Positions 21,331-30,300 of a DNA stretch of 64,000 bases are shown in pieces; the stretch's first letter is position 1; each line of letters begins with the position of its first letter. Source of the stretch: Ahaetulla prasina (Eukaryota; Chordata; Lepidosauria; Squamata; Colubridae); assembly GCF_028640845.1 (NCBI RefSeq), contig NC_080540.1, positions 230,562,794-230,626,793 of the forward strand, in the 5' to 3' direction. The notes under the pieces were generated by a model. The model searched no databases. It saw only the letters and a list, made by a program, of their open reading frames with translations, and was not told the origin of the DNA. A program made the translations under genes and the position numbers.

Positions 21331-21660
21331 CACAGTTTGAAGCTGAAGGGGGAGAGCAGAGGTAGATGGAGTCTTCAGCCAAAACAACATAGTCAACCGA
21401 CGAGTCAGATGCATTCCAATGGCTGGCTGGCCAGAGGAGGAGGAGAGAAGTTGCAAGCAACCAGCTCTTGTCTTGATTGGACAGTGTGACAATTTGTTTT
21501 GGAAAAATGAAAAACTTTTACTTTAAGTGGGGTGGAAAGCCTGGGAACTTTTAGTACTGGCTTTCTACCAGTTCATGCCAAGATGATGTATCTAAATAAA
21601 TTTGTTCTTTGAAGAAATGGAATGCCTCTGAGTTTGATTTGTGATGGGTACATTAATTGG
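21331..21660 (+). repeat. Possible gypsy-type LTR remnant
   Basis: The distal part (AAATAAATTTGTTCTTTGAAGAAATGG, then GCCTCTGAGTTTGAT) resembles the R/U5 end of gypsy LTRs, including the one at 9385-9753 (AAAGAACTCTGAAAGACAATGG, then CTTCTGAGG). Boundaries and duplications are not resolved. Confidence 0.4.
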
Positions 21661-23332
21661 AACCTGAGATATATCTTATAGTACAAGCATTAAGCAGAAC
21701 TACAATCTGAATTTATCATGAAATTAGTATGACGTCTGGAAAAAAAATACTAATATTGCATTTTGAGTGTTCCTAAATTTGTTTCTGTGACAGTTATTCC
21801 CATTAAATTCTAGGAAAAAATGAAAACTACACAATGGAAGAACATTTTATTATGGCTCAAACATTCAAATGCAGAAAAACACAGCAATATTTTTAAAAAT
21901 TATTTTCAAAAGTAAAGATAATGAAGTCAACCCACTGACATTAATAAACAGATGTAGCCCTAAGTAATTGAATTAATGTTGTTTTGGGGAAGGTCAGCAA
22001 ATCCATTTCACACACAAACAGACACACCCCTTACAGTAGGTTTGGGAAAAACTTCTTTAGTCTAAAGCTAAATATCTGTTGAGTTCACTTTTGCCTTGAA
22101 ATATTGAGGACAGTGAATGCCATAGACCAATATTTTTTCCCCCAGGAATGCCAACACGTGAGTTAAACAGCACTTTGAGATGCCAACATATATGGCCACA
22201 AAAGAAAATGCAATATTCCTCTCCATACATACACACCCAAAGAAAACAAGCTGCTAGCTTCTGCTGCCCCATTCCACTTTGTTAGTGCATGATATGTGAT
22301 TTGTCTATTTGCTAAAAAAATATGAACAGTTGTTACGAGGGAAGCCACCTGGTGTGAAGGCGCCTTTCCTTCTTTTTCTGTTAAAAAGCTTCTGCTAGCT
22401 GTGATATTGAAACAAGTACATGGCAGCCTTTGTGGATCCAGGCACTTTTCACAACAGCTGAGACCATGGTTGTAGCTTGCAGAATAGAGCTCTTGTGTGC
22501 CTGTAAGGGGAAAGGAAAGTAATGGGTCACTGAATCCAATGGCTGGGAGATAGAGTGAGACTAGAGTTTAGTGCACACTGCTTTTATTTGGAGGAAAAAT
22601 CAAGGGGGAGAACTTGCTTTTAACAGCAATTATGAGTCAGACCAGATTCATATTAGAAAGGTTTATGATCAGATTCACTGATTATGATGTCTCCATTGGT
22701 TAGGTAAGCATGAACTTGCTCACCTAACCAATGAAGCATGATGAACCAAATGCAAAGCCTAAGTCAGCCAAAGCCAAATAAAAGAACAAGGATTTTTTAT
22801 CTCTTTCTCTTGATGGCTGTTTACTAAAAGATAGAGAATAATTTCAGTCTTAAGCATGTTAAATTGGGGAATGTTAGAAATGCAATGTCAGAAATGATTT
22901 AATTGGATTAGACAATATTATTTTGTGCTAATGCATACTAAAATGTAATATTTTCCTTATTCATCTTAAAGGAAAAGAGAAAACAAAGAAAATAAATCTG
23001 AGCAATATTGTAAAAGGTAATACAGTATGCCACAAAATATAAATGCGATATATTGCTGATGTTAAAAAAAATTTGGAATGATGAGAAAGAAATAATCATC
23101 CTTATGTTGCAAAAAAATTGGTAGAAATCCTGAGATTTTTCAAAGGGTTATAGGGAATGAGAAGAAGCTAAGAGATAAGTTAAACTAAGCAAAACTAAAC
23201 TAAAGTAAGCTAAGCTAAAATACCATCCCAAGAATAACAATAATATAATAACAGCAGCAGGGCCAAAAATGGCAAGTTATATAAAAAGCAACCAAAACTT
23301 ATATTACTCACAGATCATTTTGAATACATACA
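21661..23332. other. Unassigned AT-rich DNA with one hairpin
   Basis: No gene or TE recognised. A short inverted repeat is noted at 22694-22733. Confidence 0.45.
22694..22733. repeat. Short hairpin
   Basis: CATTGGTTAGGTAAGCA (22694-22710) pairs with TTGCTCACCTAACCAATG (22716-22733) with one mismatch and a loop of about 5 nt. Confidence 0.8.
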
Positions 23333-23515
23333 TGTTTCCCCGAAAATAAGATCCAACATGATTTTTCAGGATGCTCATAATATAAACCCCACCCCAGAAA
23401 TAAGCCCTGGTTAAGATTGTCAGCCAGATGGATTAATTTACTGGCATATTTCCCCCAAAATAAGACCTAACCGGAAAATAAACCTTAATGTGTCTTTTGG
23501 AGCAAAAATTAATAG
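23333..23515. mobile_element. MITE-like fragment of the TGTTTCCCC/AAAATAAGA family
   Basis: Begins CATGTTTCCCCGAAAATAAGA, repeats CCCCCAAAATAAGACCTAACC internally, and ends with GTCTTTTGGAGCAAAAATTAA. The same terminal sequence occurs at 44897-45714 and 62535-62668. The AAAATAAG(A/C) repeats in both orientations at the other copies suggest terminal inverted repeats of a non-autonomous DNA transposon. The superfamily is not assigned. Confidence 0.6.
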
Positions 23516-23524
23516 TTGATCAGC

Positions 23525-23544
23525 TGCAGTTGATCAACTGCAGA
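23525..23544. repeat. Perfect 20-bp palindrome
   Basis: CTGCAGTTGATCAACTGCAG is identical to its reverse complement, and a partial copy (GTTGATCAG) precedes it. Confidence 0.85.
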
Positions 23545-23849
23545 TGCATTTTAGAATCCTTTGCAATATGCTGCCCATTCAATATTGTTTTCTCTCTCAA
23601 ATTTTCTCTTTTACTTCTTCACTGATAAAGTGCTACTCATTAGTGGCATTGGTGCTATTAATTCTCAGAGTTCTCGTCATGTTTTCTGAGAATTCCACAT
23701 GTGGTAGCATCAGGCTACAAAAACCAAGAAAGACATGTTGAGATTCTTCCAAGCACTTTCTTTTATTATTCTCACTTACAAACAGAAATCTAAAGCAGAC
23801 TACTTGCACCATACCACATATACTCTAGCAACTACTGGGGAGGAGCATC

Positions 23850-24160
23850 ATCACTCCCTTTCTCTCACATAAACTAAACTGCTCTGACTTTTGGTGCTCT
23901 GGAATGCACTCCCTCCCCCTTGGGAATCCAGACAATACTCTATCACAGGTAATCACAGCACCTCTGAGGACTCCATATTCAAGAATTCCCTCTACCTGGG
24001 GTTTGTATATTTTTAATTTCTATAATTAATTTTAATGTCTTTTAATATTTTTATAATGATTGTTTTATATGTGTGTTGTTTTTATTTGCTTTTTTATGCT
24101 GCCCAGAGATACTACTTATAAGGTGAGTGGCCATATAAATTAATCAGACAGCCAGACATG
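23850..24160 (+). mobile_element. Old LINE 3' end (L2/CR1-like)
   Basis: Contains CTCTGGAATGCACTCCCTCCCCC, then a T-rich 3' region with TTTTTTATGCTGCCCAGAG and CTTATAAGGTGAGTGGCCATATAAAT, as in the related copies at 14640-15145 and 44050-44130. It passes directly into the CAGA microsatellite, which occupies the place of the usual AAATA tail. Confidence 0.5.
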
Positions 24161-24161
24161 C

Positions 24162-24212
<51 letters not shown>
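24161..24212 (+). repeat. (CAGA)13 microsatellite
   Basis: Thirteen uninterrupted CAGA units, preceded by imperfect CAGACAGCCAGACATG. Confidence 0.95.
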
Positions 24213-25823
24213 TGATAGATAAGAGTTGTTTGCTATTCAGTCTCACAAATTATCCAGAGTTTTTCCAGATGACAATTTAGGAGTGGCAGATAATTAATTT
24301 AACGATTTGTGGAAAATATATGCGCCAGTCATTAGTTTGGAACATTTCCTTGATATAATTACAAAGAGATCTGAAAGTTCATAATAAAATTATTTCAGTA
24401 ATATTATAGCACCAAACAATGTTTAAACTACACAAAACCTTTAAAAAATGAAAACTTTAATAATTTCTGCTTGATTAAAGCACTTTAAATAAGATACATG
24501 ATAACTGGGATTTAAAGAATGAATTAGTTTACTTTTATTCTTGCTTGCTGGAATTTGCTTTTATATAATTGCTTAGACTGTCAATTGTTGTAAACTTCAG
24601 AGAACTAATGCAGTGCGTTAATAGTACTACAATCCTATGTAACTCATCCAGTAAAACGGTAGAAGTAATTATCACAGATAGTAAAAAGACAGTTATTAAA
24701 CTGTTAGAAAAGAACAGTGTTTATAGTTAAGTCATGTAAATTAAATTAGAAGGATTTTTAAAAGAGTTGATCAGGCTTGCAAAGGCAAAATGAAAGTCCT
24801 GTCAAAATCTCATTCCAGCTTTGAATGGGTAAGCTTGCTGTTAGCAGTTCTGCAAAATTTGTCACCTATAGATTAAATCATTATTAAAAATGATATAGTT
24901 ATTTTTTTTTAATCTTAACTCACATGAAATAATTTTATTCTTGTGGAAATAGTCAAGTGATTCTGCAATCAACTTTGATACACAGCATGAGGACAAAGAT
25001 ATGAAAATTGTAAATACCATCAATAAAATGAAATTGGAATATTAAGGATCCATGATAACTATGAGAAATATTAAAAAAGCAATTATACTCAGAAATGTCC
25101 AAGGAAAACACAGCACTGGGAAACTATGCATATCTTGGATGGAAAAATCAATGTACATAGTTTGCCAAAAATAACAGTATTGTTGTTTTATATAATAATC
25201 TTCATAGAACAAATAGCATTGACAGCTGTCAAACTCCAGTCAGAAATGACATAAAAGATGAAGAATATCTAGCCTGTGCCAACTTTGACATTGATTTATT
25301 GCCAAATTGTTTCCCTATTTATATAGGATATTAAGCTGTATTTTATTAAACACATTCCATTTTATTCGTAGCTTTTGTGTTTGCATTTATATTATATTAA
25401 ATTGTATTGCATTTTATTCATGGCTATATGCATTGAACTATGCTCTACAAATTATATGGAGATTTAGAGGCAATTTCTAAATAAATAACAATAAGCAATA
25501 ATTATAGGCCATAATAAAGAAGTAAAAAGAGCTCAGATTGGGAAGACCTGTCACTAGAAACACTCCCTTGTCAGGTGAGAGAATATTATCACCTTGCCCA
25601 GGTATACTGCAAGAAGGAAAAAGTAGCACCCTTTAACAAAGGACTCTTTTCCAACTTGCCTTCTTGTCTTCTTATAGCTTAACATCTCACAAGAACCATG
25701 AAATTCCTCACAAAACCATAAAATTGATTGACTTTCTAGGATTTAAAAGAACCATTGTCCTGAGGCAATAAGTATGCACTAAGTCAGGATATGGAGGTTT
25801 GGTGTTGAGATGTGGAAGGGGCA
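24213..25823. other. Unassigned AT-rich DNA
   Basis: No gene, domain or clear repeat recognised. This is one of the longer stretches free of recent insertions. Confidence 0.45.
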
Positions 25824-25853
25824 TTGGTTTTATCTGATATGCACCTTCTCATC

Positions 25854-25963
25854 AGGTGGAGGCAGCATCCAGGAATGGGTTGACCTCATCTGTTCAGTTG
25901 AAGGACTGAGTCTATCAAAGTTGTTAAGATCCGCCTCTGTTGCTAGGGCTTCCCGCTTTCGAC
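25854..25963. repeat. Left inverted terminal repeat, outer DIRS
   Basis: Starts AGGTGGAGGCAGCATCCAGG; its reverse complement matches 35629-35738 with roughly 10 differences, mostly transitions. Confidence 0.9.
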
Positions 25964-26054
25964 AAAGACAAAGTGACAGACTTGATGTGTCAGTAGAAAC
26001 AAAAACAGAGTCATATAACAGAAGACCAGACAAACACCAGGGTGGGGCTGGATG

Positions 26055-26130
26055 ATGTCTCCACCTGACAAGAAGGTGCGTATCAGGTAAGACCAATACC
26101 CCTTCTCCCTCTAGGTGGGGACAGCATCCA
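26055..26130. repeat. Internal complementary region, outer DIRS
   Basis: The first 41 bp (26055-26095) are the reverse complement of the left end (25824-25864). The rest, CTCTAGGTGGGGACAGCATCCAGG, copies the opposite terminus. This is the joined-ends structure that DIRS elements use as a template to complete their termini. Confidence 0.8.
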
Positions 26131-26165
26131 GGAAAGGGACATACCAAAACTAACTGTCCCAAGTC

Positions 26166-27180
26166 TTACGGGCGGGCCCCCATCTGGTCTGTAGCCATAC
26201 CATCCGAATGGACCCTTTGAAGGACCAGATGGCTGAAAGCTGCCTCCGCCAAGGCGTACATGTCTAACCTATAGTGCTTGACAAATGGAGAGGGCGACAT
26301 CCAGGTTGCTGTTCTACAGATCTCCACCAATGATGCCTGCAGGGCCCATGCCACTATCATAGCTGTACTGCGGGTTGAATGCACTGTCATTCATAGAGGC
26401 GTTGGCAAGGACTGCAGCTCATACGCCTTGATGATGGTTAGGTGGAGCCAGCACCCTATGGTAGCGGAGGTGACCTTGGAACGTAAAGAAGCAGGCTGAA
26501 ACAAAATAAACAAAGATTCTGTCCGTCTCAGGTTAGCAGTGTGTTTCAAATAAATATGGAGTGCCCTTCACACATCCAATGTATGCTAAAGGGTGGACAG
26601 GATTAGGACAGAAATTAGGTAAAATTAGTTCCTGTGCCCTGTGGAAAGCAGTGTTGATCTTGGGCAAAAAGGAAGGGTCCAGTCTTAGTACAACATGATC
26701 AGCGTGAAACACACACCTCAATGACAGAGCCGCTAGCTCAGAAATCCACCTGGCTGATGTGATTGCCACCAAAAAGGCCACCTTACATGATAATAGGCAG
26801 AGGCTGGCGGATCGTAACGGCTCATAAGGAGCTCCAGTGAGGGAGTTCAACACCTTTGACAAGTCCCAAGTAGGGTACCTGTGTATGACAGGTGGTCATA
26901 GATTAGCCATTCCCCTGATAAAGCAACGGATAGTGGGATGTTGAGAAAGGGAGTCCAGTGACCCACAAGTAAGAACGGAGGACAGAGCCTCCACCTGTCT
27001 CTGTATGGTGTTAGGCGCCAGCCCAGCATCTAGTCTGTCCTGTAAAAAGTCCAGGATCTGGGCTGTTGAGACTTGAAATGGTGACCACCCCTACTTTATT
27101 ACACCAGCTGCAAAAGGCCCTCCAGGTCTTTGAATAAATGCACTCGGTGGAAGGTCACCAGGAGGCCTGAATAGACTTCA
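26166..27180 (-). pseudogene. Outer DIRS tyrosine recombinase (broken)
   Basis: Minus-strand fragments in at least two frames cover the recombinase. The C-terminal part (26166-26390) has box II as HSTR and the nucleophile region FVKHYRLDMYALAEAAF. The middle part (26533-26862) has the box I region TSARWISELAAL, in which the catalytic Arg before ISE is Trp. Upstream sequence to about 27180 keeps recognisable similarity (PTWDL before the VLNSLTGAPYEPL block). The gene integrates the cDNA circle in intact elements. Here it is broken by a frameshift between 26390 and 26533 and by the Arg-to-Trp change. The inner copy at 28876-30186 has the complementary defect. Confidence 0.85.
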
Positions 27181-27199
27181 TAACCCTGGAGGAGAAGTT

Positions 27200-27549
27200 G
27201 TCCTCAGAACGCGCCACTCAAGCACCAGGCGGTTGAGGGTCTGGGTGGACCAATGCCCCCTGGCTGAGTGACACCATGCCCTGAGGGATCCTTCAGGGTG
27301 GAACCACCGATAGAGTCATGAGGTCTGCAAACCAAGATATCCTGGGCCAATGTGGCGCCAGAAGCAGCACTTCCGCCCCCTCTTCCAAGAGCTTCCAAAT
27401 GACTCGCGGAAGGAGAGGAAGAGGGGAAAAGGCATAAATAAGGCCTGGTGGCCATGGGGCACAAAGAACATCCACCCCTTCCACTCCTTGAATCAGAAAC
27501 TGAGAAAAGACCTCAGGAACTGCAAATTCTCTGGGGTGACAAACAAGTC
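27200..27549 (-). pseudogene. Outer DIRS methyltransferase-like/C-terminal RNase H-linked region
   Basis: Minus frames read VDLFVTPENLQFLRSFLSF, then CAPWPPGLIYAFSPLPLLPRVIWKLLEEGAEVLLLAPHWPRISWFADL. This matches inner-element sequence at about 29970-30300 (VDLFASPTNKQLL, then WPRGLLYAFPPTPLLPRVIRKIL). This segment follows RNase H in DIRS ORF2. It is cut off sharply at 27549, where an inverted segment begins. Confidence 0.8.
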
Positions 27550-27861
27550 TACCTCTACAGGATCCTCCTGCAGTTTCGACAGTCAGTCATGGACAAGCAC
27601 ATTTTGGTGCTTACAGACAATATAGCTGCAAAGGCTCACATAAATTGACAAGGGGGCACCAGGTCCAGGTATCTGATGTTGAAGGCCAAGAGACTGGGCC
27701 TTTGGGCAGAGCGACATTTGCGGTCGCTGACAACAGAGCACATCCCTGGGGTGTCCAATGTGCAGGTGGACTGGCTGAGCCAGACAGTCATCGACCACCC
27801 AGAGTGGTGCCTGCACCCATCTATCTTCCGGGACCTGATGGACCGTTTTGGCCCTATTGAA
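27550..27861 (+). pseudogene. Inverted RNase H segment of the outer DIRS
   Basis: Read on the plus strand, opposite to the rest of the element, the sequence gives RQSVMDKHILVLTDNIAAKAHIN, a stop, then QGGTRSRYLMLKAKRLGLWAERHL, EHIPGVSNVQVDWLSQ and a tail ending LMDRFGPI. This matches the inner element's RNase H, which contains HHVLLLTDNTTTKAHVNRQGG. In a normal copy the end of this block joins the VDLF segment that now abuts its start. The fragment was therefore flipped in place and the RT upstream was lost. It also has one in-frame stop. Confidence 0.85.
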
Positions 27862-28480
27862 AAAGGAGGCCGTGGTGGCTGAGCGGATTACCCAGGCATT
27901 GCCCTTGTGGGCCCACCACAAGGTCTGTTCTGCGCGCTTATCCTCCAGTCGTAGACCTTCCTCTGGCTTCCCGGGAAGATTGGAAGAGATACCAATGCTG
28001 CCATTGGTGTATCCACCGCAGGTATCTGGAGCACTGTAGCCAGGTCTGGTGCCACATTAAAATAGCATCTGTCTGAAGCAGAAGGAATCAGGGCGGAGCC
28101 AAGAGCTGAGCACTGCTAGTTAACCACATTGATGAAGAGACGCAGGGCCAGAATTGGGTCCACCATCTTACCCAGTTCCAAAAAAAGTCATCTGAATCTT
28201 GGCCCTTGGTGGCATCCAACGCTTCAGCTCGGGACCCCAGGTGGGCCACGTTGGTTGCCTTGAATAGCAAGGACTTGAATACACTGGGTGGGAACAGTCC
28301 TGTAAAGGCCTGTTGTTCAGGCGCAAGACCCTCATCATCTGAAAGGTCCAACTCTCACTGTTCCACTTCTCCCAAAGTAGATGGCAAACTTTCCCTAGAA
28401 GGAATGGGAAAACCTGGGCTCTGACAGAGAGGAAACTCCTCCTTCCAGATCCACACAGCTGTTGAGATAGTCAGAGACCT
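27862..28480 (-). pseudogene. Outer DIRS gag-like ORF1, 3' part (broken)
   Basis: Minus frames include AHKGNAWVIRSATTASFFNRA (27850-27915) and DLSDDEGLAPEQQAFTGLFPPSVFKSLLFKATNVAHLGSRAEAL (from 28351). These align with the inner ORF1 stretches KTHQAAAWAIRSATAASFFARA and NLSEDEESAPDKPAPTGLFRHELFYTLLHKAKV. The frame is interrupted by stops and shifts, and sequence between the two blocks is shortened. The 5' part of the same ORF lies on the far side of the inner element (34281 onward). Confidence 0.8.
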
Positions 28481-28495
28481 CAGAAGGAACATTGG

Positions 28496-28503
28496 CTTAC
28501 CTG
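28496..28503 (-). promoter_or_regulatory. Splice-donor-like CAGGTAAG at the 3' terminus, inner DIRS
   Basis: On the element's sense strand the last 20 or so bases contain CAGGTAAG, a perfect U1 donor consensus. A copy in the opposite orientation lies in the internal region at 28779-28786. Similar sites occur at the same place in the outer DIRS (26084-26091) and the DIRS at 47.4 kb (47392-47399 as CAGGTAGG, 47649-47656 as CAGGTAAG). Use as a donor is not shown. Confidence 0.4.
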
Positions 28504-28517
28504 AAGGTTCCTTCCAT

Positions 28518-28632
28518 GTACGCTGCGTGAGAGTCCAAAGCAATGGGTTGTTAACTTCATCTGATTGGCCAGAGACTGAGTTGAATTTGTTTAAACACAC
28601 CTCCTCTTCCTATTTAGCTACAGTTTATTAAT
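28518..28632. repeat. Left inverted terminal repeat, inner DIRS
   Basis: Reverse complement matches 34160-34272 almost base for base from GTACGCTGC to CAGTTTATTAA. Core: AGAGTCCAAAGCAATGGG. Confidence 0.92.
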
Positions 28633-28744
28633 GAAGAAGCGGTATTGGAGAAGACGAACTCAATGTGAAAACTGGAAAAAATGGAACAATAACCTCCAGA
28701 TCCCTGTATATAGACAAAAACAATAAGTGAAAATAGGGAGGGGT

Positions 28745-28840
28745 TGGACTCTCACGCAGCGTACATAGAAGGAACCTTCAGGTAAGCCAATGTTCCTTCT
28801 CCTGTACGCTGCTAAGAGAGTCCAAAGCAATGGGATATAC
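28745..28840. repeat. Internal complementary region, inner DIRS
   Basis: 28745-28805 is the reverse complement of the left end (28476-28537), giving a potential hairpin with an arm of about 60 bp. It is followed by CCTGTACGCTGCTAAGAGAGTCC, a copy of the right terminus. It represents the two element ends joined head to tail. Confidence 0.88.
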
Positions 28841-28875
28841 CCAAGCTAAATATCCCTAGGTTGGGAAAGGAAAGA

Positions 28876-30186
28876 TTAGGAAGATTCAGCAACAGGAAGA
28901 ACTCGCTGCAGGACCCTCCGTCCGAATGAGGCCTCGGCTAAGGCAAATTGGTCCATCTTGTAGTTTTTAATAAATGGCGAAGGAGAGGCCCACGTGGCTG
29001 CTCTGCAAATGTCCAAGATAGAGGCCTGGGTGGCCCAGGCAGCTGTGGTGGCCGCGCTGTGGGTGGAGTGTGCAGTGATGCGGCCTGGAAGATGGTGTTT
29101 CTGCTGGTCGTAGGCCATGGAAATACAGGCTTTTATCCACCTGCCTATGGTGGATGGGGAGACTTTGGTGCCCAGAACCCTTGGTTGAAAGGAAACAAAT
29201 AGGGATTCTGTCTTCCTGAAAGGAGCTGTTCTGTTGAGGTAAATACGCAGGGCCCTTCTTACGTCCAGCGTGTGCCATCGACGCTCCGATGGATGCTTAG
29301 GATGAGGACAAAAATCCAGTAAGATGACTTCTTGAGATCTATGAAAGCTTGTGTTTATTTTAGGAAGAAAGGTAGGGTCTAATCGGAGAATGACTCGGTT
29401 AGAGTGAAAAATCAACAAGTCCTTCCTGACCGAAAGGGCAGCGATCTCGGAGATCCTGCGGGCTGAGGTTATGGCTATGAGAAAGGCGACCTTAAAGGTT
29501 AAGAGCTTGAGACTGGAGGAGCTCAAGGGTTCAAAAGGGGAAGACGTAAGCTTCTGAAGGACAAGGGTCAGGTCCCAGGTAGGGTATCTGTGTACCGGAG
29601 GCGGTCGCAGATTGCAAGCTCCCCTCAGAAAACGTCGGATATGGGGGTGTTGAGAAAGTGTGGAGGTCCCGTCACAGAATAAAACAGTGGCAAGAGCTGC
29701 AACCTGCCGGCGGATGGTGTTTGTGGCTAAACCCTTGTCCAATCCATCCTGGAGGAATTGCAGGATATGTCTAATGGAGGCAGAGGTAGGTTCTATTCGA
29801 TGTCTAAGACACCAGCGATGGAATGATGACCATGTGGCCTCGTAAATACGCGTTGTGGATGGGCGTCTAGAAGCCAGAAGGGTGGAGATGACCCCCATGG
29901 AATGCTTTTCTTTCTTTAGTATCTCCCTGTCAAGTGCCAGACGGCTAGTTGGTAACATTGAGGTTCTGGGTGGAGAATGGCTCCTTGGCGTAGGGAAATC
30001 TGATCCGGTGGAATTCGCCAAGGTGGATTGATGGACAGGCTCACCAGATCCGCAAACCAACTCCGTCGAGGCCAGTAAGGGGCTATGAGGAGAACTTCTG
30101 CCTTCTGTTCCAAGATCTTTCGTATGACCCTTGGCAGAAGGGGAGTTGGGGGGAAGGCATAAAGAAGGCCTCGGGGCCACTGACAT
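28876..30186 (-). pseudogene. Inner DIRS tyrosine recombinase (full-length frame, catalytic Arg lost)
   Basis: An uninterrupted 436-codon frame. The first 95 or so codons overlap the end of the preceding ORF in another frame, so the true start may be near Met98 (MGVISTLLASRR). The SAM-like N-terminal domain spans about 98-190. Box I is ITSARRISEIAAL with the catalytic Arg at 244. Box II should read HxxR, but here residues 373-376 are HSTH, an Arg-to-His change of the kind a CpG transition gives. The nucleophile is probably Tyr409 in FIKNYKMD. The protein joins circular DIRS DNA to the chromosome in active elements; this copy is predicted to be inactive because of the box II change. The frame itself is open, which points to recent insertion. 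Confidence 0.9.
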
Positions 30187-30300
30187 CGTAGAGCATCTGT
30201 TCCTTCTGCTCCTGGGGTTTGGAACCTGGAGAAGAACCTGAGAAGTTGTTTGTTGGTCGGGCTGGCAAAGAGGTCTACTATGGGTTGCCCGAATTTGATC
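29916..30300 (-). pseudogene. Inner DIRS methyltransferase-like C-terminal region of ORF2
   Basis: The frame that is open to 29916 carries, in its last 130 or so codons, KFGQPIVDLFASPTNKQLLRFFSRF, then WPRGLLYAFPPTPLLPRVIRKILEQKAEVLLIAPYWPRRSWFADL. This conserved block follows RNase H in many vertebrate DIRS elements. It is one frame off the RNase H, so a small indel near 30300 splits ORF2. The upstream part of this open frame (to 31655) is a shadow of the RT. It overlaps the start of the recombinase ORF, as is normal in DIRS elements. Confidence 0.75.

Noticed and set aside
24161..24212. CAGA array as a CRISPR-like repeat
   Set aside because: Plain tetranucleotide microsatellite with no spacers, in vertebrate DNA.
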